From JBBECE01 sp040881985 (GTDB lineage Bacteria > Pseudomonadota > Alphaproteobacteria > Rhizobiales > Devosiaceae): a stretch of DNA of 44,171 nt. Positions 5,976-13,605 of this stretch are shown here, piece by piece. The stretch lies in the NCBI GenBank assembly GCA_040881985.1, contig JBBECE010000004.1:1-44171 (forward strand). Direction: 5' to 3'. Within the stretch, counting starts at the first letter, position 1, and the number at the start of each line of letters is the position of its first letter. The position numbers and the translations under genes were made by a program. The notes beneath the pieces are model-generated. The model had not been told where the DNA came from and did no database searches. It saw only the letters and a list, made by a program, of their open reading frames with translations.

Positions 5976-7463
5976 ATGGCCTCCCCTTCCCGCTCCTCGA
6001 CCCTTTTTCTCTTATCGTTCGACGAGCGAGGCTGGATGGCGCTGGCGCTGCTGGCGATGCTGGCCTTGCGCCTCGGCGCGCTTTGGTTGGTCCCCGCCGA
6101 ACTCTTCGTCGACGAGGCGCAGTACTGGGTCTGGTCGCGCGAGCTCGCGGCGGGGTATTACTCCAAGCCGCCGCTGCTGGCCTGGATCATACGCGGCGGC
6201 ACCGCGGTCTGTGGCGCCGAGACTGAATTCTGCATCCGGGTTGCCATGCCCGTCCTGCATACCCTGGCGGCGCTGGCGGTCTATTTGGTCGGCAAGCAGT
6301 TGTTCGACCGCCGCACCGGCGCGTGGGCAGCGGTCGTTTACGCCACTGTGCCCGGTGTGACGGCATCGAGTTTTGTACTGACGACCGACGTGCCCCTGAT
6401 GCTCTTTTGGGCATTGTCGCTCTGGGCGTGGCTGCGCCTCGAGCGTCAGCCGAGCCCGATCTGGGCTGTTGCGCTCGGTCTATGCCTCGGCGCCGGACTG
6501 ATGTCGAAATACGCCATGCTCTACTTTGCGCTTTGCGCCGCCGGTTACCTGCTCGCCATTCGCAAGGCGCCTGACCGCCCCCGTTGGCCGCACTTGGCGC
6601 TGGCCGCCGCCGTCGCGCTCCTGGTCTTTTCACCCAACATCTGGTGGAACTTCGAAAACGGCTTCGTCACCGCCCGGCACACCGGCGGCAACATCAACTG
6701 GCAGGACCTTAGTTTCGAGTTCGGCAGCCTCGCCGTCTTCTTCATTTCGCAATTCGCTGTCTTCGGCCCTATCCTCTTCGCTGCCTATCTCATCGGCGCC
6801 GGGAACCTGGTAATGCGTCCGGGCAAGCGGGCTCGCCTGTTCCTGCTCTGGTTCTCCTTGCCTGTCGTCCTGCTCCTGTGCGGGCAGGCGCTGCTGAGCC
6901 GGGCGTATGCCAATTGGGCGGCCGTCGCCTATGTTGGCGGCGCTTTGCTGGTCACCGAACTCCTGCTCAACCGCTGGCCACGGATATGGCGCGATGCATC
7001 GCTCGGCCTGCACGTTTTTCTGGCGGTCGCCTTCAGCGCCGTCATCTTGCTGATCGATCGCGGCGCCATCACCGTACCCAACGCCCTTAACCCGCTCATT
7101 CGTCTCGAAGGGCCACGCGATGCCGCGGCCATGGTCGTGGAGGCACTCGACCGGAGCCAGTATGCGGCGCTGTTGTCGGACGGAAGATGGGTGAGTGCTG
7201 AAATGCTCTATTACCTGCGGGATCGCCCCGAGCTGCAACTCACTTGGCGCCCGGACGAGGTGCCGCGCGACCATTTCGAACTTACTCGGCCTTATCAGGA
7301 CCATCCGGTCGAGCCGGTGCTGCTGGTGACAAATGCGGCGCGGCCGGGCGCGATCACCGAGCATTTCGAGACCGTCGAACCGCTGGGAGGCGGCGCCGTC
7401 GGCCAAACCGGCACGCAGCAAGTTTGGCTCTTCCGTCTCTCCGGTTTCACCGGCCGTCCTTGA
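5976..7463 (+). CDS. ArnT/GT39-like integral membrane glycosyltransferase
   Basis: A 495-residue protein with about ten transmembrane segments. The first periplasmic loop carries the diagnostic acidic motif 'VDEAQYWVWSRELAAGYYSK', as in ArnT and rhizobial RgtA-D. Further landmarks are 'LTTDVPLMLFWALSLWAWLR' and 'LMSKYAMLYF'. These enzymes move a sugar from a polyprenyl-phosphate carrier to lipid A, LPS core or another periplasmic acceptor. It is divergent from the GT2-LABN pair with 80 bases between, fitting a shared control region. Sugar and acceptor cannot be read from the sequence. Confidence 0.87.
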   Translation: MASPSRSSTLFLLSFDERGWMALALLAMLALRLGALWLVPAELFVDEAQYWVWSRELAAGYYSKPPLLAWIIRGGTAVCGAETEFCIRVAMPVLHTLAALAVYLVGKQLFDRRTGAWAAVVYATVPGVTASSFVLTTDVPLMLFWALSLWAWLRLERQPSPIWAVALGLCLGAGLMSKYAMLYFALCAAGYLLAIRKAPDRPRWPHLALAAAVALLVFSPNIWWNFENGFVTARHTGGNINWQDLSFEFGSLAVFFISQFAVFGPILFAAYLIGAGNLVMRPGKRARLFLLWFSLPVVLLLCGQALLSRAYANWAAVAYVGGALLVTELLLNRWPRIWRDASLGLHVFLAVAFSAVILLIDRGAITVPNALNPLIRLEGPRDAAAMVVEALDRSQYAALLSDGRWVSAEMLYYLRDRPELQLTWRPDEVPRDHFELTRPYQDHPVEPVLLVTNAARPGAITEHFETVEPLGGGAVGQTGTQQVWLFRLSGFTGRP

Positions 7464-7565
7464 GGCGCTCGCCGCCGCGCCCGACGGAAATTGCTTTTGC
7501 GATTCTTCGCCTTTATGGTGCCCACCCGTGGCTGAGCGCCGGGGCGAGCCGAGAGCCGAAACACC

Positions 7566-8282
7566 ATGTCCGACAGTATCTTCCGCGAAGTAAACGAAGA
7601 ATTGCGCAATGAGCGCATTCGATTGCTGTGGCGCCGCTACGGCCTCTATGTCGTCGGCGGGGCCGTCGCCATCGTGCTGATCGTCGCGGCCAACGAGGCC
7701 TGGCAATGGTGGCAGGGCTCGACCGCCGGCCGCTCCTCGGACCTGCTTCAGACGGCGCTCGACAACATCGCCGACGGCGACGTCGCCGGCGCTGAGGCCG
7801 CGCTGGACTCGACCATCGCCGAGGGGTCCGGTCGCTATCCGGTTATCGCCCAATTCAAGGCCGCCTCGCTCCTCGCCTCGAAGGGTCAGGTCACCGAGGC
7901 CGTCGCCGCCTATGACGGGCTCGCCGGCACGGCCGATCTTCCCTTGCTCAGAGAGCTCGCCCAGCTTTACGCCGCTTTACTGCTTGTCGATGCCGGCGAT
8001 GTCGCCGGGGTGACCTCGCGGGTGAGCGGACTGGTCTCGCCCGATCATCCGCTGCGCAATTCCGCCCGCGAGGCGCTCGGTCTCGCCAATTACCAAGCCG
8101 GTGACGCCGTCGCGGCTTTGGGGTTCTTCGAGGTCATCGTTTCCGATCCGCTGACCGCGCGCGACATCGGCAGCCGCGCCTCGGTCTATATCGCCCAGCT
8201 CGCCTCCGAGGGCGTGGCGCTGCCCGGGCTGGCCGACGACGCCACAGCCCCGGCGACCGAGGCTGCTCCGGCCACCCCTTAG
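7566..8282 (+). CDS. YfgM-like membrane-anchored TPR protein
   Basis: A 238-residue protein with a cytoplasmic N-terminus ('SIFREVNEELRNERIRLLWR'), one membrane helix at about residues 28-47, and a periplasmic tetratricopeptide-like domain. The repeated Ala-rich helices, e.g. 'VIAQFKAASLLASKGQV' and 'LLRELAQLYAALLLVDAGDV', match the TPR_21/YfgM family. YfgM associates with PpiD and the Sec translocon and influences envelope stress signalling. It is followed after 27 bases by der. Many proteobacteria have bamB between these two; here there is none. Confidence 0.8.
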   Translation: MSDSIFREVNEELRNERIRLLWRRYGLYVVGGAVAIVLIVAANEAWQWWQGSTAGRSSDLLQTALDNIADGDVAGAEAALDSTIAEGSGRYPVIAQFKAASLLASKGQVTEAVAAYDGLAGTADLPLLRELAQLYAALLLVDAGDVAGVTSRVSGLVSPDHPLRNSAREALGLANYQAGDAVAALGFFEVIVSDPLTARDIGSRASVYIAQLASEGVALPGLADDATAPATEAAPATP

Positions 8283-8309
8283 AAGGGCCGGGATCCGGCA
8301 TGCCGGCCG

Positions 8310-9722
8310 ATGGGTCTCACCGTTGCCATTGTCGGGCGGCCCAACGTGGGCAAGTCGACGCTGTTCAATCGTCTCGTCGGCAAGCGCCTGGCGCTGGTTG
8401 ACGACACTCCAGGCGTCACCCGCGATCGCCGCGAAGGCGAGGGGCGGATCGGCGATCTGAGCTTCACCCTCATCGACACCGCCGGCTTTGAAGACGTGAC
8501 CGGGGATTCGCTGCCGGCGCGGATGCGGCGGCAAACCGAAGAAGCGATCCGCCTCGCCGACCTCGTCCTCTTCATGTTCGACGTCCGTGCGGGGGTGACC
8601 CCCCTCGACCGGCAGTTCGCCCAAGTCCTCCGCAAGGCCGGCCGGCCAGTGACGGTGATCGCCAACAAGGCCGAAGGTCGCCCCGACGCCGGTCTCAACG
8701 AGGCTTGGTCGCTCGGCTTCGGCGAGCCGTTGCCGGTTTCCGCCGAACACGCGCTCGGTCTTTCCGATCTTTACGATGTCATCGCCGCCACCGCCGGGCT
8801 GGAAGAGCAAGCCGCGCCCGCCACCCCGCCGATCGAGGCCGCACTCATCCCCGAGACGGAAGTCGATGTCATCGAGGGAAAAGCGCCGAATTGGGACCCG
8901 ACTCGCCCGCTCAGTCTTGCCATCGTCGGCCGGCCGAATTCCGGCAAGTCGACCCTCGTCAACACCATGATCGGCGCCGAGCGACTGCTGACCGGGCCAG
9001 AAGCCGGGATCACCCGCGATGCGATCATGGTGCCATGGCAATGGCAGGGCCGGCCCATCCGCCTGGTCGATACGGCCGGAATTCGCCGCCGCGCCCGGGT
9101 GCAGGAAAAGCTCGAAAAGCTCTCAGTCGGGGATGCGCTCAACGCCATCCGCTACGCCGAAATCGTCGTGCTGCTGCTCGACGCCGGTCAGCCATTCGAG
9201 AAACAAGACCTGCAGCTCGCCGACCTCGTCGAGCGCGAGGGCAGGGCGCTCGTCATCGCCGTCAACAAATGGGATTTGGTCAAGGACAAGAAGGCGCGGC
9301 TCGCCGAACTCGAGGAAATGGCCGGGCGCCTGCTGCCGCAAATGCGCGGCATTTCGCTGGTGACGATTTCCGGCCTCAAGGGCACCAATATCGACCGGCT
9401 GATGGAGGCGGTGCTGAAGACCGAGAAAGTCTGGAACGCCCGGGTGCCGACCCCGGCGCTCAATCGCTGGCTCGAAGCGATGACCGAGCGGCATTCTCCG
9501 CCCGCCGTCTCCGGCCGGCGCCTGAAATTACGCTACATGACCCAGGCGAAAACCCGCCCGCCAAGTTTCATTCTCTTTTGTTCGCGCCCCGAGGCTTTTC
9601 CCGCCGCCTACGGGCGGTTTCTGGTCAATGGCATCCGCGACGCCTTTTCCCTGCCCGGCGTACCGCTGCGCCTGTGGGTCAGGGGCGGCGACAATCCGTT
9701 CGACAAGAAAAAGCGGCGCTAG
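8310..9722 (+). CDS. der: Ribosome-associated GTPase Der (EngA)
   Basis: A 470-residue protein with two tandem GTPase domains and a KH-like C-terminal domain. The first domain has P-loop 'GRPNVGKST' near residue 8, 'DTAGFED' and 'NKAE'. The second has 'GRPNSGKST' near residue 210, 'DTAGIRRRARV' and 'NKWDLV'. The KH-like end reads 'LKLRYMTQAKTRPPSFILFC'. Der is essential for 50S subunit assembly. Its TAG stop overlaps the stop of the convergent SDR gene through the palindrome CTAG at 9719-9722, leaving no room for a terminator between them. Confidence 0.97.
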   Translation: MGLTVAIVGRPNVGKSTLFNRLVGKRLALVDDTPGVTRDRREGEGRIGDLSFTLIDTAGFEDVTGDSLPARMRRQTEEAIRLADLVLFMFDVRAGVTPLDRQFAQVLRKAGRPVTVIANKAEGRPDAGLNEAWSLGFGEPLPVSAEHALGLSDLYDVIAATAGLEEQAAPATPPIEAALIPETEVDVIEGKAPNWDPTRPLSLAIVGRPNSGKSTLVNTMIGAERLLTGPEAGITRDAIMVPWQWQGRPIRLVDTAGIRRRARVQEKLEKLSVGDALNAIRYAEIVVLLLDAGQPFEKQDLQLADLVEREGRALVIAVNKWDLVKDKKARLAELEEMAGRLLPQMRGISLVTISGLKGTNIDRLMEAVLKTEKVWNARVPTPALNRWLEAMTERHSPPAVSGRRLKLRYMTQAKTRPPSFILFCSRPEAFPAAYGRFLVNGIRDAFSLPGVPLRLWVRGGDNPFDKKKRR

Positions 9723-10456
9723 AGCGGCGTCTCCGTGCCCTTATCCCAATCGACGCGAAGGCCGTGAGCTGCATATCCGGGGGAGAGCATGTCGACGACC
9801 GCCGGGGCGAATTCTTCCGGCGTGCGCAGTTTGTCCGCATCCTCGCCGGGAAAGGCCTGGGCGCGCATCTGGGTGCGCAGCGGGCCGGGATTGATCATGT
9901 TGACCCGCACCGAAGTTGATTTCATCTCCGCCGCATAGATGCCGACCATAACCTCCAGCGCGACCTTGCCGAGCGTGTAAGTGGTCCAGTTCGGAATCCG
10001 CGCCGGCACGATGCCCGAGGTGATGAAAACGGCGCGCCCCGCATCCGATTGCCGGAGCGGAATGTCGAAGCTGCGGATCAGCCGGTAATTCGCCGTGACA
10101 TTGAGATCGAGCGCCTGCTGGAAGACGTCGGGCTTGATATGGGGCAGGGGGCTGAGGATGCCGAGCACGCCGGCATTGCCGACGAGGCCGTCGAGCCGCC
10201 GCCACCGGTCGAAAATTGTCGCCCCGAGGCGGTCGATGGCGGGAAAATCGGTGAGGTCGAGCGGCACCAGGGTCGCCGCCGGCCCGCCGGCTTTGCGAAT
10301 CTCGTCGTCGAGCTCCTCGAGGCCGCCGACGGTGCGCGCCACCGCCACGACCTGCGCGCCGCGCCCCCCGGCGAGTTTCGCCACTTCATAGCCGATCCCC
10401 CGCGAAGCGCCCGTGACCAAGACGACGCGGCCGTCGAGATCGCGCTTTTCGGCCAT
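9719..10456 (-). CDS. SDR-family oxidoreductase
   Basis: A 245-residue classical short-chain dehydrogenase/reductase. The cofactor motif 'VLVTGASRGIGYEVAKL' (residues ~11-27) and 'LVGNAGVLG' (NNAG variant with Gly) are clear. The catalytic region has 'FITSGIVPARIPNWTTYTLG', in which Ser and the Tyr-xxx-Lys set (YTLGK) can be placed. Its ATG directly abuts the purF stop, so the two are co-transcribed. The same purF-SDR order is common in Hyphomicrobiales, but the substrate is unknown. The 3' end shares CTAG with der. Confidence 0.9.
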   Translation of the reverse strand: MAEKRDLDGRVVLVTGASRGIGYEVAKLAGGRGAQVVAVARTVGGLEELDDEIRKAGGPAATLVPLDLTDFPAIDRLGATIFDRWRRLDGLVGNAGVLGILSPLPHIKPDVFQQALDLNVTANYRLIRSFDIPLRQSDAGRAVFITSGIVPARIPNWTTYTLGKVALEVMVGIYAAEMKSTSVRVNMINPGPLRTQMRAQAFPGEDADKLRTPEEFAPAVVDMLSPGYAAHGLRVDWDKGTETPL

Positions 10457-11974
10457 TTAGCCGGCTTCGCGCAGCATCGAGAGTTGTTTCGGGGAGCGCC
10501 CGTTCTCTTCCATCAGGTCAAGCAGCGGGGTCGGGTAATCGCCGGTGAAGCAATGGTCGGTGAATTGCGGCGCCGCGGGATTGCGCGGCGCGCCCCCGAC
10601 CGCGTCGTAAAGCCCCTCGATCGACAGGAATTCGAGAGTATCGGCGCCGATGAAGGCGCACATCGAGGCGAGGTCTTTATGCTGGTTGGCCAGCAGGTGA
10701 TCCGGGTCCGGCGTGTTGATGCCGTAATAGTCCGAATGGGTGATCATCGGGGAGGCCACCCGGAAATGCACTTCTTTGGCCCCGGCCTCGCGGATCATCT
10801 GGACGATCCGCTGCGAAGTCGTGCCGCGGACGATCGAATCGTCGACGAGGATCACCCGCTTGCCGTCGATCTCGGCGCGGTTGGCCGAGTGTTTCAGTTT
10901 CACACCGAGCGCCCGGATCTGCTGCGTCGGCTCGATAAAGGTGCGGCCGACATAGTGATTGCGGATAATCCCGAGCTCGTAGGGAATGCCCGATTGCTGC
11001 GCGAAGCCGATCGCCGCCGGGGTTCCCCCGTCCGGCACCGGCACCACCACGTCGGCGTCGATTGCCGCCTCGCGGGCGAGATTGCGGCCCATCGCCTTGC
11101 GCACCCCATAGACGTTGCGTCCGGCCACGACCGAGTCGGGCCGCGAGAAATACACATATTCGAAGAGGCAAATCCGCTGGCGCTGCGGGGCGAAGGGCTT
11201 GAGCGACTCGATCGTCACGCGGCCGTCGGGCTGGCGCTCGCAGATCACCACCTCGCCGTTCTCGACATCGCGGACGAATTTCGCCCCGATAATGTCGAGC
11301 GCGCAGGTCTCGGAGGCGAAGATCGGACAGCCGTTGAGATCGCCCATCACCAGCGGACGGATGCCCACCGGATCGCGCGCCACGATGAGTTTGGTGCGGG
11401 TCAGCGCGACGAGCGAATAGGCACCCTGCATTTGCTGGATCGCATCGACAAAACGCGCCGAGGACGAGCGCGATTTGGAGCGGGCGATCAGATGCAGCAC
11501 CGTCTCGGTGTCGGAGGTCGACTGGCAGATCGCGCCATCGGCGATGATCTGCCGGCGCATCGACAGCCCGTTGGTGAAATTGCCGTTATGGGCGACCGCG
11601 ATTCCGCCTTCGCCGAGTTCGGCGAAGAGAGGTTGCACATTCCGCAGGATCGTCTCGCCGGTCGTCGAATAGCGCACATGCCCGAGCGCCGCGGTGCCCG
11701 GCAGCCGGGCGAGGGTCGGGGCGTCGGTGTAATGGTCCCCGACCAGCCCCAGGTGCCGCTCCGAATGGAACGCGCCCTTGTCGAAGGTGACGATCCCCGC
11801 CGCCTCCTGCCCGCGATGCTGCAAGGCGTGCAGACCAAGCGCCGTCAGCGCCGCGGCGTCGGGATGGTTGAGGATGCCGAAGACCCCGCATTCCTCACGC
11901 AGTCTATCGCCATCGGGATCGAATAGTTCGTCGCCGGCGGCGGGCGCGGAGGTTCTGGGTGACACGGCTTGCAC
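10457..11974 (-). CDS. purF: Amidophosphoribosyltransferase
   Basis: A 505-residue PurF, the first committed enzyme of purine synthesis, making 5-phosphoribosylamine from PRPP and glutamine. The N-terminal nucleophile cysteine is in 'REECGVFGILNHP' at about residue 29, so a ~28-residue propeptide should be removed. The glutaminase site 'LQHRGQEAAGI' and the PRPP loop 'VILVDDSIVRGTTSQ' are intact. The start is GTG at 11974; a second GTG three codons later has better-placed purines upstream. It lies 75 bases behind cvpA and just ahead of the SDR gene. Confidence 0.97.
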   Translation of the reverse strand: MQAVSPRTSAPAAGDELFDPDGDRLREECGVFGILNHPDAAALTALGLHALQHRGQEAAGIVTFDKGAFHSERHLGLVGDHYTDAPTLARLPGTAALGHVRYSTTGETILRNVQPLFAELGEGGIAVAHNGNFTNGLSMRRQIIADGAICQSTSDTETVLHLIARSKSRSSSARFVDAIQQMQGAYSLVALTRTKLIVARDPVGIRPLVMGDLNGCPIFASETCALDIIGAKFVRDVENGEVVICERQPDGRVTIESLKPFAPQRQRICLFEYVYFSRPDSVVAGRNVYGVRKAMGRNLAREAAIDADVVVPVPDGGTPAAIGFAQQSGIPYELGIIRNHYVGRTFIEPTQQIRALGVKLKHSANRAEIDGKRVILVDDSIVRGTTSQRIVQMIREAGAKEVHFRVASPMITHSDYYGINTPDPDHLLANQHKDLASMCAFIGADTLEFLSIEGLYDAVGGAPRNPAAPQFTDHCFTGDYPTPLLDLMEENGRSPKQLSMLREAG

Positions 11975-12049
11975 CTCGTGTCGTGCGAGGGTGGAGGAGT
12001 GCGGCGGTCAATACGCCGCCGGCAAACGCGAGTCAACGCGAAGGGAAGC

Positions 12050-12649
12050 CTAGATGCTTTCGGCGGCCGGCGCACCGTCCTCCGGCGCGTCGGTTTCCTC
12101 GTCGGGGGCCGGCGTTGCGGGCTGATCGGTGTCCGAGGGTGCCCCGCCCTCAAGCACCGCATTGACTTGCGCTTCGAGGTCGTCCGGCAGCGCCGCGATC
12201 AATTTGTCCTTCCAGTCTTGCAGCGTCGGGGCAAACCGCGAATCGGCGGTCATCTGATCGTACACGTCCTCCCAGAGCCACTGCATGAAGATAACAAAAA
12301 CCAGGAGGATGATGACGCCCCTGATCGCCCCGAACACGAAGCCGAGCGTGCGGTCGAGCGGCCCGATCTTCGAATCGACGACCACGTCGGCGATCCGCAT
12401 GGTGAGAAGGTGCAGCACGATCAGCGCCACGAGAAAACTTGCACCGACGGTGACGATGTTGGCTACCAGTTCATCCGCGATAAATTGCTTCGCCAAATCG
12501 GATTGATATTGAAACATCCAGAAGGCGAAGATGCCGGCGCCCGCCCATGAAGCGAGCGACAGGACTTCCCGGGTCGCCCCGCGCGTCGTCGCCAGCAGCG
12601 CCGAAAGCAAAACCAGCACCGCGGCGACTACATCGAAAACCTGCAGCAT
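12050..12649 (-). CDS. cvpA: CvpA-family membrane protein
   Basis: A 199-residue CvpA protein with four predicted membrane helices in residues 1-160: 'VFDVVAAVLVLLSALLATTR', 'GATREVLSLASWAGAGIFAF', 'VGASFLVALIVLHLLTM' and 'GAIRGVIILLVFVIFMQWLW'. The tail from residue ~165 is acidic and Pro/Ala-rich, probably disordered. CvpA is linked to purF in many bacteria and was first found through colicin V production; its mechanism is unclear. Here it keeps the standard place upstream of purF, but the usual neighbour radA has been pushed 1 kb away. Confidence 0.92.
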   Translation of the reverse strand: MLQVFDVVAAVLVLLSALLATTRGATREVLSLASWAGAGIFAFWMFQYQSDLAKQFIADELVANIVTVGASFLVALIVLHLLTMRIADVVVDSKIGPLDRTLGFVFGAIRGVIILLVFVIFMQWLWEDVYDQMTADSRFAPTLQDWKDKLIAALPDDLEAQVNAVLEGGAPSDTDQPATPAPDEETDAPEDGAPAAESI

Positions 12650-12752
12650 TGCCCTGGATGTCCCGCCGTTCAGCCCGGCGATTCGTTTAGCCGGTATTGC
12701 CGGTCAAGCCAAGCGCGGGGCGGCAACTACCAACAGGGGCGGAGGGGGCGGC

Positions 12753-13112
12753 TCAGCGCAGCCCCAGCTTGGAAAACGCAGTCGGATCGACGTCGATGAG
12801 TCTCTGCTTGCTCTGCAGGACAATCTCACGGGGAATCTTGACGACATATTCCAGCGTCCCCGCGCGGCAAATCGCGGCAGGCGGAATCCTCTTCCGCGCG
12901 AAGCCCCCTAAATCGAGTCCCGGACCGATTTCGTGCCAGTCCTCCGTGGGGGACAGTTTATGACGCCGGGCAAAGGCCCAATCGAACCCCGCAATCCAGT
13001 TGCCGGAAACGGAACTCATGAGGTCGCGCGCCACTGTCAGCGCGGCGTCGGAAACGGATACCGTATTGGCGGCGAGGAATCCGCGGTCCAGGACCCGAAT
13101 TTCATCAGACAC
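12753..13112 (-). CDS. Hypothetical protein inserted between radA and cvpA
   Basis: A 119-residue soluble protein that I do not recognise. It has no membrane helix or signal peptide. The sequence looks genuinely coding: 'DRGFLAANTVSVSDAALTVA', 'WHEIGPGLDLGGFARKRIPP' and an end 'LIDVDPTAFSKLGLR'. It starts 31 bases after the stop of the WPAG-motif gene and is probably co-transcribed with it. A small partner such as an immunity protein is one possibility, inferred from gene size and pairing only. Its codons are less GC-rich than those of radA and cvpA. Confidence 0.55.
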   Translation of the reverse strand: MSDEIRVLDRGFLAANTVSVSDAALTVARDLMSSVSGNWIAGFDWAFARRHKLSPTEDWHEIGPGLDLGGFARKRIPPAAICRAGTLEYVVKIPREIVLQSKQRLIDVDPTAFSKLGLR

Positions 13113-13143
13113 GGCTTCTCAGTCCTTTGGCCATTCTTGTAAT

Positions 13144-13533
13144 CTAATAGTCGTACGGATCGGGAATGAAACCAACAAACTCCTCTTGGCTCTCTCGCAC
13201 AACCAACTGCCCGCCTGGACAGCGGTAAAAGACCCTGAAGAACTCGTTTCCGAACCCGTCCCAGGTGCGGCTTATACCCTCCGCGATACATATGCTGATG
13301 ACGTTTGATAATCAGTTTTGCCAGGTACCATCGCTTCCGTTGGGTCGCCACCGTCCTCCAATTGGCAATCCCGCTGGCCAGCGCGCTTGATTTGGATCAA
13401 ACCCTGCCTTCAGCGCGCGGCTCAACCAAAATCCGGCGATCTGCAGGTTGATCCATGCAAGTTCGCTCGCGGCTTCCGCGACGCGCAGCGGCATGTCTGA
13501 TTTGTGTGGTCGCGGTTTCGGCATTTTGGCCAA
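13144..13533 (-). pseudogene. WPAG-motif protein interrupted by an in-frame TGA
   Basis: One frame of 130 codons runs from ATG 13533 to TAG 13144 with a single internal TGA at 13312-13314. Before the TGA it reads 'LAWINLQIAGFWLSRALK' and 'FDPNQARWPAGLPIGGRWRP', a short motif type seen in phage-structural and polymorphic-toxin-like proteins. After the TGA it reads 'GISRTWDGFGNEFFRVFYRC' and 'QEEFVGFIPDPYDY'. Both parts look coding, so a nonsense mutation (from CGA or TGG) is the simplest reading. Separate short products or readthrough are less likely alternatives. Base composition is lower in GC than the flanks. Confidence 0.5.
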
Positions 13534-13605
13534 ACAAAGTGAGACCTTGGCGTCCAGAATGCCCGGGCTCGACCGAGCGGGGATAAGTTTTCCGTTGCGG
13601 GAACT

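Noticed and set aside
10049..11926. 625-codon open frame on the plus strand opposite the SDR and purF genes
   Set aside because: It is a GC-rich antisense shadow of two clear genes, is rich in Arg/His/Asp with no domain, and has no start signal.
12650..13605. Toxin-immunity assignment for the gene pair between radA and cvpA
   Set aside because: Only a short WPAG motif and the pairing point that way; no catalytic toxin domain is recognisable, so it is kept as unknown.
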